DNA of 64,000 nt from Komarekiella delphini-convector SJRDD-AB1 (lineage in GTDB: Bacteria; Cyanobacteriota; Cyanobacteriia; Cyanobacteriales; Nostocaceae). The notes under the pieces were generated by a model that worked only from the letters and a program-made list of their open reading frames with translations, searched no databases and was not told where the DNA came from. The stretch's first letter is position 1. Each line of letters begins with the position of its first letter. The stretch covers positions 127,675 through 191,674 of the forward strand of contig NZ_VJXY01000005.1 of NCBI RefSeq assembly GCF_014831675.1. Direction: 5' to 3'. The position numbers were made by a program, and so were the translations under genes. Positions 29,091-38,282 of this stretch are shown here, one piece after another.

Positions 29091-31292
29091 CTACAGATTT
29101 TTGACGATCGCCCCAAAATCAGCCAGCACACGGGCATGATTACGAACTAATCCCAATAAATGTAATCGATTACGCTTAACTTCAGGATCAGTATCCATCA
29201 CTAAAACGCTATCTGGCCCGTCAAAAAAGTTACTTACAGTGGGGGCAATGTTTGTTAATGCTGCTACTAATAGTTGATAATTCCGTGTCTGCTGTGCTGC
29301 TTGAGTTTGTGGCACTAAATCAACTAAGGCATTATACAAAGCTCCTTCAGAAGATTTTTGGAATAGTTCTTGACGGACTACGCTTGTTGGTTCTAGCTGT
29401 TTTGTATCCAAATCACCTTGCGTCGCTAATCGTGTGGAACGGTTAACGGTTTCGTAGATGATATCTAAAGTGTTGTCGTTGCGGATTTGTTGCAAGTATA
29501 AGGCGCGATCGCGTACATCTAATAAATCTTGTAACGCCCGTTCTCTATACTCTGGGTCATTTTCTCCCAAAACTGCATTTACCAAGTCGTAATCAATCTG
29601 CTTTTCTTCTTGCAGTAGAGTGCGGATGCGTTGTAAGAAAAATTCTTGCAATGCTGTAGTTAATTGCGCCTGATTTTTGTTGTAAGCTGCGGCAAAGTCT
29701 GCTACTACTTGCTGCAATAAATTTTCTAAATTTATTGGCAAATTAGCCGCCCATGTAATGTTAATTACAGCATTTGCCGCCCGTCGCAAGGCAAAAGGAT
29801 CTGAAGAACCTGTAGGTATTAAACCTAATCCAAAGATACTGACCAACGTGTCTAATCTGTCTGCTAAACCGACAACTTGACCAGTCAGAGTTTCCGGCAA
29901 AATATCACCTGCTCCTGTGGGTAAATAATGCTGAAAAATTGCGTTTGCGACTTCGGCATCTTCACCACTAGCTAGAGCATACTTTTGTCCCATTATTCCT
30001 TGCAATTCGGGAAATTCATATACCATTTGAGTAACCAAATCGGCTTTACATAATAAAGCAGCACGTTGATTTTTTTGGCTTTGATTTTCCTCTAGCTGTA
30101 ATTGGGTATTAATTTGCCCAGTAATCTTGACTATTCTGTCTACCTTGAGCCGTAGAGAACCCAAATCTTCTTGGAAAGTGACTTTTTCTAATTGTGGTAA
30201 AAAGCTTTCTAGAGACTTGGCTAAATCAGCTTGATAGAAAAATTGACCATCTGCTAATCTGGCGCGGATAACTCTTTCATTCCCAACGGCAATAATGTTT
30301 GATTTGGTGGGATCACCATTAGAAACAGTGATGAAATTTGGTAATAATTCTTCTTGGGAACTACCTTCTTTAAATACAGGAAAATAACGCTGATGAGTCA
30401 CCATAACTTCAGTAATTACCTCAGTTGGTAACTGCAAAAACTCTGGTTCAAATTTGCCAACAACAGCTGAAGGATATTCTACAAGATTAATAACTTCCTC
30501 TAACAAATCAGGATAAATTACTGTATGTCCACCTGATTGTTGTGCTGCTACTTGTACTTGCTTTTTAATCAGATTTGCCCGTTCCGCTGGGTCAACAGTA
30601 ACATAGGCAGAGTGGAGAGTATTTACATAATCGGTGGCTTGGGTAATGGTTACTGGTTTGGGATGTAAGATACGATGACCTTGAGAAATGCGATCGCTCT
30701 TTATCGTTTCCGAACCATTAACTAATTCAATCGGCAAAACTGTCTCATCTAATAAAGCTACCAGCCAGCGAATGGGACGGGAAAATCGCATATCCCCATC
30801 ACCCCAGCGCATCAACCGCTTTCCTTCTAAACTCAAAATCCACTGAGGAACTAGTTCTGTCAAAATTTCTGCGACAGGACGACCAGGAATACTTCTTTGC
30901 ACAAAGACAAAATCGCCTCTGTGTGTGGAGCGAACTTCTAAAGCTTCCAGTTCCACTCCTTGCCTTCTGGCAAAGCCTATTGCTGCTGGTGTCGGTTGAC
31001 CATCTTTAAAGGCGGCTTGGGCGGGAGGCCCTTGAATTTCTTCTTCGCGGTCTGGTTGCTGAGATGGTAGACCTTTGATTAATACGGCCAGACGCCGGGG
31101 AGTACCGTAAACTTCTACAGATGCGCCTTTAAGGCTATTTGCTTCTAGACTTTGAGGAATGCGCTCTTGCCATTGCACTAAGGCATTACTAAGAAAGCTT
31201 GCAGGTAATTCTTCTGTACCAACTTCTAATAAAAACGCCAAATTTCCTGATATATCAACACTCTTAACCTTTGTCATCAGAATATTACACAA
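29091..31292 (-). CDS. glyS: Glycyl-tRNA synthetase beta subunit
   Basis: GlyS is the tRNA-binding beta chain of the bacterial alpha2-beta2 glycyl-tRNA synthetase. The 733-residue protein opens with [15 protein letters not shown] (about residues 20-34) and contains [33 protein letters not shown], the HD-like region [23 protein letters not shown] and a C-terminal DALR-like anticodon domain. An ATG at 31277 is an alternative start five codons downstream. The alpha subunit is not in the window. Confidence 0.96.
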   Translation of the reverse strand: MCNILMTKVKSVDISGNLAFLLEVGTEELPASFLSNALVQWQERIPQSLEANSLKGASVEVYGTPRRLAVLIKGLPSQQPDREEEIQGPPAQAAFKDGQPTPAAIGFARRQGVELEALEVRSTHRGDFVFVQRSIPGRPVAEILTELVPQWILSLEGKRLMRWGDGDMRFSRPIRWLVALLDETVLPIELVNGSETIKSDRISQGHRILHPKPVTITQATDYVNTLHSAYVTVDPAERANLIKKQVQVAAQQSGGHTVIYPDLLEEVINLVEYPSAVVGKFEPEFLQLPTEVITEVMVTHQRYFPVFKEGSSQEELLPNFITVSNGDPTKSNIIAVGNERVIRARLADGQFFYQADLAKSLESFLPQLEKVTFQEDLGSLRLKVDRIVKITGQINTQLQLEENQSQKNQRAALLCKADLVTQMVYEFPELQGIMGQKYALASGEDAEVANAIFQHYLPTGAGDILPETLTGQVVGLADRLDTLVSIFGLGLIPTGSSDPFALRRAANAVINITWAANLPINLENLLQQVVADFAAAYNKNQAQLTTALQEFFLQRIRTLLQEEKQIDYDLVNAVLGENDPEYRERALQDLLDVRDRALYLQQIRNDNTLDIIYETVNRSTRLATQGDLDTKQLEPTSVVRQELFQKSSEGALYNALVDLVPQTQAAQQTRNYQLLVAALTNIAPTVSNFFDGPDSVLVMDTDPEVKRNRLHLLGLVRNHARVLADFGAIVKNL

Positions 31293-31324
31293 AAGATATA
31301 CGATATTAGACTAGTACTGCTGCG

Positions 31325-31368
31325 CGTAATTCGTAATTCGTAATTCGTAATTCGTAATTCGTAATTCG
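31325..31368. repeat. Tandem TAATTCG heptamer array
   Basis: Six head-to-tail copies of the heptamer TAATTCG lie upstream of glyS. The same heptamer, on the other strand (CGAATTA), is repeated at 56737-56771, next to the pseudo-protease gene's end. Confidence 0.9.
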
Positions 31369-31519
31369 CAAGGGTTTTAGACATTTTGAATGGGTGGTTT
31401 ATTTCCCTAGTTAAGTGATGTTATTTTAAAGTAATATTTATTACTTTAAAACTACACAAACTTTTGTACCACCAAAATTATATATCTGTTGGATATTGAA
31501 AGTTGATTAGACAAGTACT

Positions 31520-34500
31520 TCAACGACACATACTAAGTTTTTTCTTTTCTTCGGGATAAGTTACAAAGTAATCTTTGAGGCGATCGCACCCTTCATGCAG
31601 CAATTCATCTAATCCTCTAACGCGCCACGCGATCGCCGTCTTATCCTCATTGGCTGTAGCTAGTAGTTTGCTATCCGGGCTAAAATCTGCGCTTCTCACA
31701 CTGCCTTGATGACCCTTAAATTCTGCTACTTGTTGTCCTGATAAATTCCACAGCCTAGTTGTATAGGTTGCTGAAGATGTAGTTAGCAGCTTGCCATCCC
31801 GGCTGAAAGTTATTTGTGTGACTCTGCCTTCATAAGTCTTAAATTCTTTTAACTGATTTCCTGCATAATCCCACAGCCTAACCGTAGCATCATCTCCAGC
31901 AGTAGCCAGTTTATTTTCTGTAGGGCTAAAACCGACAGTATTAACATAGCCCTTATGACCTGTTAATTGTTTAGACTGCTTGCTGCTAATATCCCACAGT
32001 AATGCCGTCCCATTTTCTCCAACTGTAGCTACCAGCTTGTCATCTGGACTAAATCTAGTGGTCTCAACTTTACCTATATGCGGAAATTCTTGTAACTTGT
32101 TTCCTTTGAGATCCCACAGTTTCGCCATACCATCATTTCCAGCGCTAACAAGCCTATCTCCTTTGTTATCAAAATTGATACTCCGTATTGCTTGAGAATG
32201 TCCCTCGAAAGGTTTCAAAGGCTTTAAAGATTCTCCAGTGCGCGTCCAGATCTTGATTGTGCCATCTTTTCCACCTGTAACAATGAGGTTTTCTGCTTCT
32301 TTTGGACTAAAACGCACACTGTTAACACCGCCTTGATTGGCTTTGAATTGTCTTATCAGTTTCCCTTGGAGGTTCCAAAGCCTAATGATGTCATCATCTG
32401 AAGCTGTAACCAGTAACTTACCATCTGGGCTAAAACGCACACTGCCAACAGCTTTTTCATGCCCTTTTAATTTAGTTAAGGGATTTTTGGGTTTGATTAA
32501 TGATTTTCCTGGAACTGCCCAGATTCTTACCGTACCATCATCTTTTCCAGCGGTGGCAAGAGTATCGCCCCCTTCATTAAACCGGATGCTCACAACACTA
32601 CCTTGATGACCTAAAAATTCTGCTTGTAGTGTTCCCTTGAAATTATTCCATAGCCGAACTTTGCCATTGCTACCTGATGTAGCAATCAAACCATCATTGC
32701 GAATACGAACTGTCTCAACACCTTCAGAGTCAGCCTCAAATTTTGCCAGTTCTTCTCCAGCAAGATTCCACAGCCGAACTGTACCATCATCTCCAGCAGT
32801 AGCAACTTGCTTTTTCTTGGGGTAAAACCAGACACTATTAACACTACATTTTTTAGTATCCTTGACACTGCATTCATGACCCTTAAATGTTGCCAATTTT
32901 GTCCCCTTGATATCCCAAAGCTTTGCCAAGCCATCCTCTCCAGCTGTGGCAAATTGCTGAATATTATCAGAATTAGGATTGAGACTTTTGATACTTCCCT
33001 GATGGGCATCTATTGTTAAAACAGGTTCTCCGTTGAAACGCCACAGCTTGACTTTGCCATCATCTCCAGTTGTTGCCAGTAGGTTGCTCTTGGGAAGAAA
33101 ACGAACATTGTTGACACTACATTTATCATCCTCTTTTGGTTGGTCATATTCTCTTAATTGCTGTCCATCAACACATTCATGATGCATGGATGTTATTAAA
33201 GAAGGTGACTCCTGACTTGCTGAGACATTCCACAGTTTTACCCAGCCGTTAGTTGCACCTGTAGCCAGTATTGTTTGATCTTCACTAAAATCGATACTTT
33301 TAATACTGTTATTGTGCAGTTTAGGCTTTTTCAATTCATTTCCCTGGAAATTTCGCCACGTAACCGTGCCATTTTCTCCACCAGCAACAATTAATTCGTC
33401 TTGTTTTTCTTTTTTAAGAAAACGAATACTGTTTACACCTCTTTGATAAGTATTAATTTGATTTGTTTGATGAATATTATCTAGAATCTTCTGCAAAGCA
33501 AGCAGCGGACTTGTGGCTGGACAGTCTTGCAAACATTGATGATTCCAAAAAGTCATCTTTTTGACTTCTTGTCCGGCTGCCATTGCTGATACCAAGGCCT
33601 CAATTTCTCCAGCGCCAGACTCAAAATTTTTTAAAGCATTGACTCCTAAGCCTTCAACTTCAGCTGTCCATCGTAGCCAAAATGCAACCATAGCCAGGAT
33701 TGAAACTACCACTAAACCACTGGTCAGCCCAAATAGAGTTAGTTTGCGGCGGTGTTCTTTTTGCTTGCGATCGCGATCGCGCAATGCTAAACTTTGCTGA
33801 ATAAAATCTTGCTCTGCTTGGCTCAATTCTTCTCGCCGCAGCTTGAGCCAGTTTTCAGCTTGTCCTAGGGGGACACCTCGCAACAATGGCCCCTCATCTT
33901 TGCCAGCATTTTCCCACTGGCGCATTCTAGAGCGGAGTAATTCTTGCCAAGTCCGAAAAGAGCGATCGCTTTCCATCCATCCGTGCAACCTTCCCCATTC
34001 CCGAATCAAGGTTTCATGGACAATCTCTACTGTTTCTTTACCAGCAATTTCATCAAGTCCAGTTACCACTAGCCGCGCATCCGCTAGACGCTTAACCAAA
34101 TCCCAATTATTGTCTCCTACCTCACTTCTAGTAGCTAGTCGACGGGTGTCTTCTGTACCCTCCCCAGGTCGTACTAGCTGGACAAATACTGGCTGCGCTT
34201 GTTGTTGCTCCTCCGTCTTGAGCTTGGCAAACTCGGCTTCTGCATGGTTTGCCAACGACTTTTCTACACCGCCGATGGCTTCGTAAGCAGCATGAGTCAT
34301 CTGGCGATTTTGCTGCTTTGCCCATAGTTGCGTCAAAGTAAATTCTAGTAATGGCAAATTTCCTGGTGAATTTGCCACCGCTTGAAGAATCCGCTCTGCA
34401 AGACCCTGTTCTAACCTTACCCCTTGCTTGTTTGCAGGTTGAGCGATCGCCTGCTGCAATTCTTGTTGGTTCATTGGAGCAAGTTTTAAATCAGCATTCT

Positions 34501-35713
34501 GCAAAGCATCGGCGAAACGACGATCAGAAAGCGCATACCCCAAAAAATCAGCCCGCAAGGTCAGCAAAAGAGTAAAATTCTGTACCAGTTCAGCGGCTTC
34601 TAGTAATTGATTTAAAAATAATTGACGCTCCTTAATATCTGAGCAAGAAGCGTAAAGTTCTTCAAATTGATCCACCACCAGTAACAGGCGTTTATCCTGG
34701 TTCTCTGACAAAATTCGGGATAAAACAGTATGTGCTGCAACTTGTCCCGCTCGCAACCCACAAGCTAATTTTCCGGCATCAATATCTTGTTGCGTCTTTC
34801 CCTTGTCTGGTTCACGCAAGCGCACAATTACTGCTGCGAGTTCATCTACAGGATGCGTTTTTGGACGAAAAGATTCGATGAGCCAGTTACCTTGCTGGCG
34901 TAAATTAGGAATTAAACCCGCAAACACTACACTGGATTTACCACTACCAGACGCCCCAATCACCGCAATCAATGACTGTTTTTGGACTGTATCTACAAGT
35001 TTCTGGGTGAAAATATCCCGCCCAAAGAAAAAACTTTTATCTTCTTCCCGGAAAGGAAATAAACCGCGATAGGGACAAGAAGCAATAGCTTGCTCACGCA
35101 ACACAGACCATGCATTCACCAACACCTGTGTGGGAATCATAAACCCAACTTTGGCTTCTGGTCGGTTGATGTCTACTGCGACTGCTATTCCTGCTATACC
35201 CTGAAGTTCACTATCCCATATCGGCGCACCACTGAAACCAGGCTCTAGTCGATAACCTGGTTGTTTCACATCCTCTAGTTGCACCCAACCTTTAGCTGTG
35301 CGTCCACGTAAAACGCCAGTAGCCCAAACACCATCTGGTTGTCCTGCTGGAAAACCCAACACTCGCAAAGGATGTCCCGCCCAATCATCAGATGTAATTA
35401 ATGGTGCGAGTAAAGCTTTATCTAAGGGAGAATGTTTTAATTCCAATCCTGCAATATCTTCTACTTCCACATCAGGATTTACAGGTAACCAGAAAACAAC
35501 TTTAGCTTTGAGCAGTTGTTTAGCCGCCACTAAAGGAAAATCCACGGTGATTTCTGCATCTGGCATTTGGGTAGTTTTTCTCGGAAGTCCCAAAGCATCA
35601 GCAATTACATGGGCGCAGGTGAGGATATATCTTTGGGATAAGAAGCCAGCACCTATTACTTTGCCACTATTTGAATAAATTCTGACAACAGACAATTCAA
35701 GCGGTGCGGTCAT
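31520..35713 (-). CDS. Trypsin-nSTAND1-WD40 protein with transmembrane segment
   Basis: This 1397-residue protein has four parts. A trypsin-like domain carries His35 (LTCAHV), Asp87 and Ser161 (GFSGAP). An nSTAND1-type NTPase starts at CPYRGLFPF, with Walker A GASGSGKS at 253-260 and Walker B LLLVVDQFEEL. One membrane helix lies at about 655-680. Fourteen WD40 blades fill the rest, each ending in patterns such as GDDGTVRLW. Two seven-bladed propellers would result. Cyanobacterial relatives are found in predicted conflict or programmed-death systems in which ligand binding to the propellers triggers NTPase assembly and protease action. The ATG overlaps the upstream Trypco1 gene by 17 bases. 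Confidence 0.9.
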   Translation of the reverse strand: MTAPLELSVVRIYSNSGKVIGAGFLSQRYILTCAHVIADALGLPRKTTQMPDAEITVDFPLVAAKQLLKAKVVFWLPVNPDVEVEDIAGLELKHSPLDKALLAPLITSDDWAGHPLRVLGFPAGQPDGVWATGVLRGRTAKGWVQLEDVKQPGYRLEPGFSGAPIWDSELQGIAGIAVAVDINRPEAKVGFMIPTQVLVNAWSVLREQAIASCPYRGLFPFREEDKSFFFGRDIFTQKLVDTVQKQSLIAVIGASGSGKSSVVFAGLIPNLRQQGNWLIESFRPKTHPVDELAAVIVRLREPDKGKTQQDIDAGKLACGLRAGQVAAHTVLSRILSENQDKRLLLVVDQFEELYASCSDIKERQLFLNQLLEAAELVQNFTLLLTLRADFLGYALSDRRFADALQNADLKLAPMNQQELQQAIAQPANKQGVRLEQGLAERILQAVANSPGNLPLLEFTLTQLWAKQQNRQMTHAAYEAIGGVEKSLANHAEAEFAKLKTEEQQQAQPVFVQLVRPGEGTEDTRRLATRSEVGDNNWDLVKRLADARLVVTGLDEIAGKETVEIVHETLIREWGRLHGWMESDRSFRTWQELLRSRMRQWENAGKDEGPLLRGVPLGQAENWLKLRREELSQAEQDFIQQSLALRDRDRKQKEHRRKLTLFGLTSGLVVVSILAMVAFWLRWTAEVEGLGVNALKNFESGAGEIEALVSAMAAGQEVKKMTFWNHQCLQDCPATSPLLALQKILDNIHQTNQINTYQRGVNSIRFLKKEKQDELIVAGGENGTVTWRNFQGNELKKPKLHNNSIKSIDFSEDQTILATGATNGWVKLWNVSASQESPSLITSMHHECVDGQQLREYDQPKEDDKCSVNNVRFLPKSNLLATTGDDGKVKLWRFNGEPVLTIDAHQGSIKSLNPNSDNIQQFATAGEDGLAKLWDIKGTKLATFKGHECSVKDTKKCSVNSVWFYPKKKQVATAGDDGTVRLWNLAGEELAKFEADSEGVETVRIRNDGLIATSGSNGKVRLWNNFKGTLQAEFLGHQGSVVSIRFNEGGDTLATAGKDDGTVRIWAVPGKSLIKPKNPLTKLKGHEKAVGSVRFSPDGKLLVTASDDDIIRLWNLQGKLIRQFKANQGGVNSVRFSPKEAENLIVTGGKDGTIKIWTRTGESLKPLKPFEGHSQAIRSINFDNKGDRLVSAGNDGMAKLWDLKGNKLQEFPHIGKVETTRFSPDDKLVATVGENGTALLWDISSKQSKQLTGHKGYVNTVGFSPTENKLATAGDDATVRLWDYAGNQLKEFKTYEGRVTQITFSRDGKLLTTSSATYTTRLWNLSGQQVAEFKGHQGSVRSADFSPDSKLLATANEDKTAIAWRVRGLDELLHEGCDRLKDYFVTYPEEKKKLSMCR

Positions 35714-36035
35714 CTGATGACTCCCGTTTCCACTTTAGAGTAATTTCATAGTTGACCTCGCCATTTCCAGAAGCGACAACTGCACCTAGTTGAGCGCTGA
35801 TTTTAATGCCAAACTTAACTTCCACTTCATCTGCTGGCTGGTGGAGGCTGTTCATCTTTGCAATGATTGCATTAGCTACAGGCTTGACGGTTGATAAAGC
35901 TGACTCAAAAGTCTGCGTAGCTTTTTCGATCACTTTATCTCCTAAGCTAATGCGATCGTCAATTTGTGCAGGTTCATCTACTTCTATAAGGATGGATTCG
36001 CCGCTTTCCAGAGGAAATTCTACTATATGTTTCAC
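35697..36035 (-). CDS. Trypsin-co-occurring domain protein (Trypco1/CU044_2847 family)
   Basis: The 112-residue protein begins (GTG) KHIVEFPLESGESILIEVDEPAQ and contains a helical middle and the beta-hairpin end VEVKFGIKISAQLGAVVASGNGEVNYEITLKWKRE. This is the small domain that repeatedly neighbours trypsin-STAND proteins. Its stop lies 17 bases inside the start of the giant protease gene, so the two are translationally coupled. The frame is open upstream through a 21-bp repeat array (to 36404), but I prefer the GTG at 36035, where family similarity starts. Confidence 0.82.
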   Translation of the reverse strand: MKHIVEFPLESGESILIEVDEPAQIDDRISLGDKVIEKATQTFESALSTVKPVANAIIAKMNSLHQPADEVEVKFGIKISAQLGAVVASGNGEVNYEITLKWKRESSDDRTA

Positions 36036-36080
36036 AATAAATTTATACCAATTAAAAAAAATGTTACAGATATAACATGC

Positions 36081-36105
36081 AGAGACGTTGCAATGCAACG
36101 TCTCT
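36081..36105. repeat. Perfect small palindrome (AGAGACGTTGCA type)
   Basis: AGAGACGTTGCA, one base, then TGCAACGTCTCT form a perfect 12-bp inverted repeat. Near-identical elements stand at 53447-53475, 59572-59599 and 62962-62990. It can form a hairpin in the 5' leader of the Trypco1 gene. Confidence 0.85.
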
Positions 36106-36140
36106 ACATTATTTTGCATTGCAACTCCAGTTTTCACCTT

Positions 36141-36371
36141 CAGAACTCGGAACTTCGTGCTCGGAACTCGAAACTTCGTGCTCAGAACTCGGAACTTCGT
36201 GCTCAGAACTCGGAACTTCGTGCTCAGAACTCGGAATTTTGTGCTCGGAACTCGGAACTTCGTGCTCAGAACTCGGAACTTCGTGCTCAGAACTCGGAAC
36301 TTCGTGCTCAGAACTCGGAACTTCATGCTCAGAACTCGGAACTTCGTGCTCAGAACTCGGAACTTCATGTT
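36141..36371. repeat. 21-bp tandem array, 11 units
   Basis: Eleven head-to-tail 21-bp units have the core ACTCGGAACTTCGTGCT with few substitutions. As 21 is a multiple of three, all units keep one frame. The array at 56511-56699 has nine related units (about 15 of 21 positions shared between consensus units) in the same orientation. Confidence 0.93.
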
Positions 36372-36731
36372 TGGAACTACAAATTTGACGAAATCCATAC
36401 GCAAAGCAGTGACTTGACTTGAGCGAACTGCCCGCCTAGAAACACTAAGTTTAATCGCACCGATACAGCAGATTTTTCACCACCTTGGCAGGGCTACACT
36501 TGTGACTTACTTCGTTAAAAACACTCTATGTGACAGTTTCAAGGGCGTAATGTCGGTTACATGCACAAGCTTGAATATAATGCTACAATCCCCCAAGTGT
36601 AAATTAAGGCATTAGCCAAAATCAACTAGACTAAGTACTGTCATAAATTAGAAAAAAAGTAGCAGCCCTCACTGAAATTAGGAATAAATTCAACCATCTC
36701 AGGCTGTTTTCACGAAATTCACAAATAGCTC

Positions 36732-38021
36732 ATGCACATTCTGATTTATTCCTATAACTATCATCCAGAGCCGATTGGAATTGCTCCCTTAATGACTGAA
36801 CTAGCAGAGGGGCTGGTGGAGCGGGGTCATGAAGTGCGGGTGATTACAGGAATGCCCAACTATCCTCAGCGCGAAATTTACGATGGGTATCGGGGTAAGT
36901 GGTATGTTACTGAACAAAAAAATGGCGTTACTATTCAGCGAAGTTACTTACGGATTAAGTCTAAACCAAACCTTGTGGATCGGCTACTTCTAGAGTTGAG
37001 CTTTGTTTTCGCCAGCTTGCCACAAGCCCTCAAAGGTAAACGACCCGATGTCATTATATTAACAGTCCCACCTTTACTAGTTACAATGCCAGCAACTCTA
37101 CTTAGCTGGCTATATAACTGTCCAGTAGTGCTAAATGTGCAAGATATCTTACCAGAAGCAGCCGTGCGTGTCGGGCTGCTAAAAAATCAGAAAATGATCC
37201 AAGCACTTGCAGTTATAGAGAAATTTGCATATCGGACTGCACACACAATTAGCGTCATTACTGATGGGTTTAGTGAGAATTTAGTGAATAAGGGAGTACC
37301 TGTTAATAAAATTGTTTGTATTCCTAATTGGGTGAATGTAAATTTCATCCACCCCTTACCCAAAGAAAACAACTCTTGGAGAACAGCCCATCAACTAAAT
37401 GGGAAATTTGTGGTACTCTATTCAGGCAATATTGCTTTAACACAAGGTTTAGAAACAGTAATAGAAGCAGCAGTCCGCTTGCGTCAAATCAAAGAAATTG
37501 TCTTTGTAATCGTCGGTGAATCAACAGCATTGCAAAGGTTGCAGAAATATTGTCTATTGAATGGTGCAGATAACGTTTTGCTGCTACCGTTGCAACCACG
37601 AGACAAACTACCTCAAATGCTCGCAGCAGCCGATGTGGGATTAATTGTGCAAAAGCGTAATGTGATTTCATTCAACATGCCTTCCAAAATACCACTGCTG
37701 CTAGCTAGTGGTCGCCCAATTGTCGGTTCAGTTCCCGACACTGGCACTGCTGCTAAAGCAATTAAACTGAGTGGTGGTGGTATAGTTGTTGAGCCAGAAT
37801 CACCTGATGCTTTAGCAGATGCAGTGCAGGATTTATATACCAATCCGGCTCTAGGGAAGAAGTTAGGCAAAAAAGGAAGACAATTTGCTGTAGAAAACTA
37901 TTCTTTGGAGCAAGCACTTGATCGATACGAGGGATTATTCTCTCATGTTGTTGGCAACCAAGCATCAACTTTGGGTGTCTTGTCCAAGTTGGATTCTCAG
38001 GGATCGGTTGTAGATATTTGA
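36732..38021 (+). CDS. WcaI-like glycosyltransferase family 4
   Basis: The 429-residue GT-B-fold glycosyltransferase resembles WcaI of the colanic acid type. The start HILIYSYNYHPEPIGIAPLMTELAEGL carries the donor-domain glycine pattern. NVQDILPEAAVRVG and VVLYSGNIALTQGLETVIEAA, together with the late E-x7-E-like region (SGRPIVGSVPDTGTAAKAI), follow the family order. It is probably cytoplasmic or membrane-associated and acts in exopolysaccharide or glycolipid assembly. No polysaccharide cluster surrounds it. Confidence 0.9.
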   Translation: MHILIYSYNYHPEPIGIAPLMTELAEGLVERGHEVRVITGMPNYPQREIYDGYRGKWYVTEQKNGVTIQRSYLRIKSKPNLVDRLLLELSFVFASLPQALKGKRPDVIILTVPPLLVTMPATLLSWLYNCPVVLNVQDILPEAAVRVGLLKNQKMIQALAVIEKFAYRTAHTISVITDGFSENLVNKGVPVNKIVCIPNWVNVNFIHPLPKENNSWRTAHQLNGKFVVLYSGNIALTQGLETVIEAAVRLRQIKEIVFVIVGESTALQRLQKYCLLNGADNVLLLPLQPRDKLPQMLAAADVGLIVQKRNVISFNMPSKIPLLLASGRPIVGSVPDTGTAAKAIKLSGGGIVVEPESPDALADAVQDLYTNPALGKKLGKKGRQFAVENYSLEQALDRYEGLFSHVVGNQASTLGVLSKLDSQGSVVDI

Positions 38022-38282
38022 ACTGGGGAATGGGGACTGGGGACTGGGGATTGGGGACTGAGGATTGGGGATTAGGTAATATATTGAACTCTTAACCCTT
38101 GACCCTTGTACAGACGCGATTAATCGCGTCTGTACTCTTGATCCATCACTCATCGCTCAGCACTTTCCTAACCTATGTGACTACGGCTATAAAAGAGCAG
38201 AAGTCCCAATATGCTTTAAATAAAGCTTTTTCAGATTAGAGTAGATTGCCAAAGTCAAAATCTAAAAAATGAGAAAAACAAG
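38022..38282. repeat. GGGGACT-type repeat and palindrome
   Basis: GGGGACTGGGGATT heptamer units (about 38028-38075) follow the glycosyltransferase stop. A perfect 28-base palindrome of the GTACAGACGCGATT type lies at 38108-38135. No gene is present. The hlyD-like promoter should be near 38200-38280. Confidence 0.75.

Larger units (their letters stand above)
36036..36731. other. Intergenic region with palindrome and 21-bp tandem array
   Basis: The left part holds a 25-base palindrome (36081-36105) and an 11-unit 21-bp array (36141-36371), both upstream of the Trypco1-protease unit. The right part (36372-36731) leads to the glycosyltransferase gene and shows no further gene. Several long frames through the array arise only because its unit lacks stops. 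Confidence 0.7.

Noticed and set aside
36141-36371. CRISPR array.
   Set aside because: Units are contiguous with no spacers and no cas genes are near. They are simple tandem repeats, as is the 56511-56699 array.
36077-36422. Several long frames in all directions through the 21-bp array at 36141-36371, including one on the minus strand continuous with the Trypco1 gene.
   Set aside because: The 21-base unit has no stops in these frames, so they are inevitable. Family similarity begins only at the GTG at 36035, after the repeat and the palindrome.
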